Positions 5,427 through 5,788 of a stretch of DNA of 5,788 nt are shown here, in pieces. The stretch comes from CAYJAD01 sp964371835 (lineage in GTDB: Bacteria > Desulfobacterota > Desulfovibrionia > Desulfovibrionales > Desulfovibrionaceae), in the NCBI GenBank assembly GCA_964371835.1, contig CAYJOP010000111.1:1-5788 (forward strand). Direction: 5' to 3'. The first letter of the stretch is position 1, and the number at the start of each line of letters is the position of its first letter. The notes beneath the pieces are model-generated. The model was not told the DNA's origin. It did not search any database and was given only the letters and a program-made list of their open reading frames with translations. A program made the position numbers and the translations under genes.

Positions 5427-5788
5427 ATTTCAACAACGGCACCGGCTTCAACAAGTTGCTTTTGAGCATCTTCAGCTTCGTCCTTAGATACGCCTTCTTT
5501 GATTGGGCAAGGAGTGCCGTCAACTTTGTCCTTGGCTTCTTTTAGGCCAAGAGAAGTTAGAGCACGAACTACTTTAATAACGCCAATTTTGTTAGCGCCA
5601 GCTTCTTTAAGAATTACGTCGAATTCTGTTTTTTCTTCAGCAGCAGCAGCTTCGCCACCACCAGCAGGGGCAGCCATTACCATTGCGGCAGCAGGAGCAG
5701 CGGCAGATACGCCGAATTTTTCTTCTAATTCTTTGATGAATTCAGAAAGTTCCAACACAGTCATGTTGGAGATAAATTCAACAACTTG
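5420..5788 (-). CDS. rplL: 50S ribosomal protein L7/L12 (5' end outside window)
   Basis: This is the multimeric stalk protein of the large ribosomal subunit, which recruits translation GTPases. The visible part has 122 residues and enters the window in frame as QVVEFISN before the methionine at 5764. That methionine is therefore internal, not the start, and only a few N-terminal residues are missing. Domains are the N-terminal dimerisation helices (MTVLELSEFIKELEEKFGV), an Ala/Gly-rich hinge, and the C-terminal domain with the hallmark EKTEFDVILKEAGANKIGVIKVVR and GLKEAKDKVD segments. The sequence closely resembles Desulfovibrio L7/L12 as I remember it. A cysteine occurs in GTPCPIKEGV, where relatives usually have another residue. 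In most bacteria rpoB follows; here a terminator and a thermonuclease gene follow instead. Confidence 0.97.
   Translation of the reverse strand, partial: QVVEFISNMTVLELSEFIKELEEKFGVSAAAPAAAMVMAAPAGGGEAAAAEEKTEFDVILKEAGANKIGVIKVVRALTSLGLKEAKDKVDGTPCPIKEGVSKDEAEDAQKQLVEAGAVVEIK

Overview
The window looks like a chromosomal segment from an anaerobic, moderately AT-rich member of the Desulfovibrionaceae or a close relative. The basis is recalled family resemblance, not a search. The ribosomal protein L7/L12 at the right end reads like Desulfovibrio L7/L12. The small winged-helix protein in the middle is of a type I associate with Desulfovibrio. An indolepyruvate:ferredoxin oxidoreductase (iorAB) points to ferredoxin-linked anaerobic metabolism.

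Layout, left to right. Positions 1-301 hold no gene. They contain a long imperfect palindrome (18-170), a small GC-rich hairpin with a GTAA loop (180-191), and a strong intrinsic terminator (245-281) for the leftward operon. That operon runs on the minus strand from a divergent intergenic region near 3555-3794. It encodes a membrane-anchored TPR protein (3554-2778), iorA (2739-892) and iorB (889-302), all closely spaced with good ribosome binding sites. Rightward from the same intergenic region comes a 60-residue winged-helix DNA-binding protein (3795-3977). Its stop codon lies inside the outer arm of a 129-nt multi-tiered hairpin (3976-4104) ending in a T6 tract. Next is an AT-rich HNH endonuclease gene (4197-4883, plus). 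It meets a minus-strand thermonuclease-like lipoprotein gene (5354-4884) stop codon to stop codon with no base between them. The window ends with rplL (5788-5420, minus, 5' end outside), closed by a textbook terminator (5366-5395).

How the genes relate. IorA and IorB form the two subunits of one enzyme that oxidatively decarboxylates aryl pyruvates to aryl-acetyl-CoA and reduces ferredoxin. The TPR protein shares their transcript but has no obvious metabolic link. The two nucleases are probably unrelated in function: one appears cytoplasmic and possibly acquired, the other is exported. I see no convincing multi-gene defence system.

The points most worth a second look are: (1) the C-terminal ferredoxin domain of IorA has lost three of the four cysteines for one [4Fe-4S] cluster while keeping all four for the other; (2) the two long palindromic structures; (3) rplL is followed by a terminator and a nuclease gene rather than rpoB.
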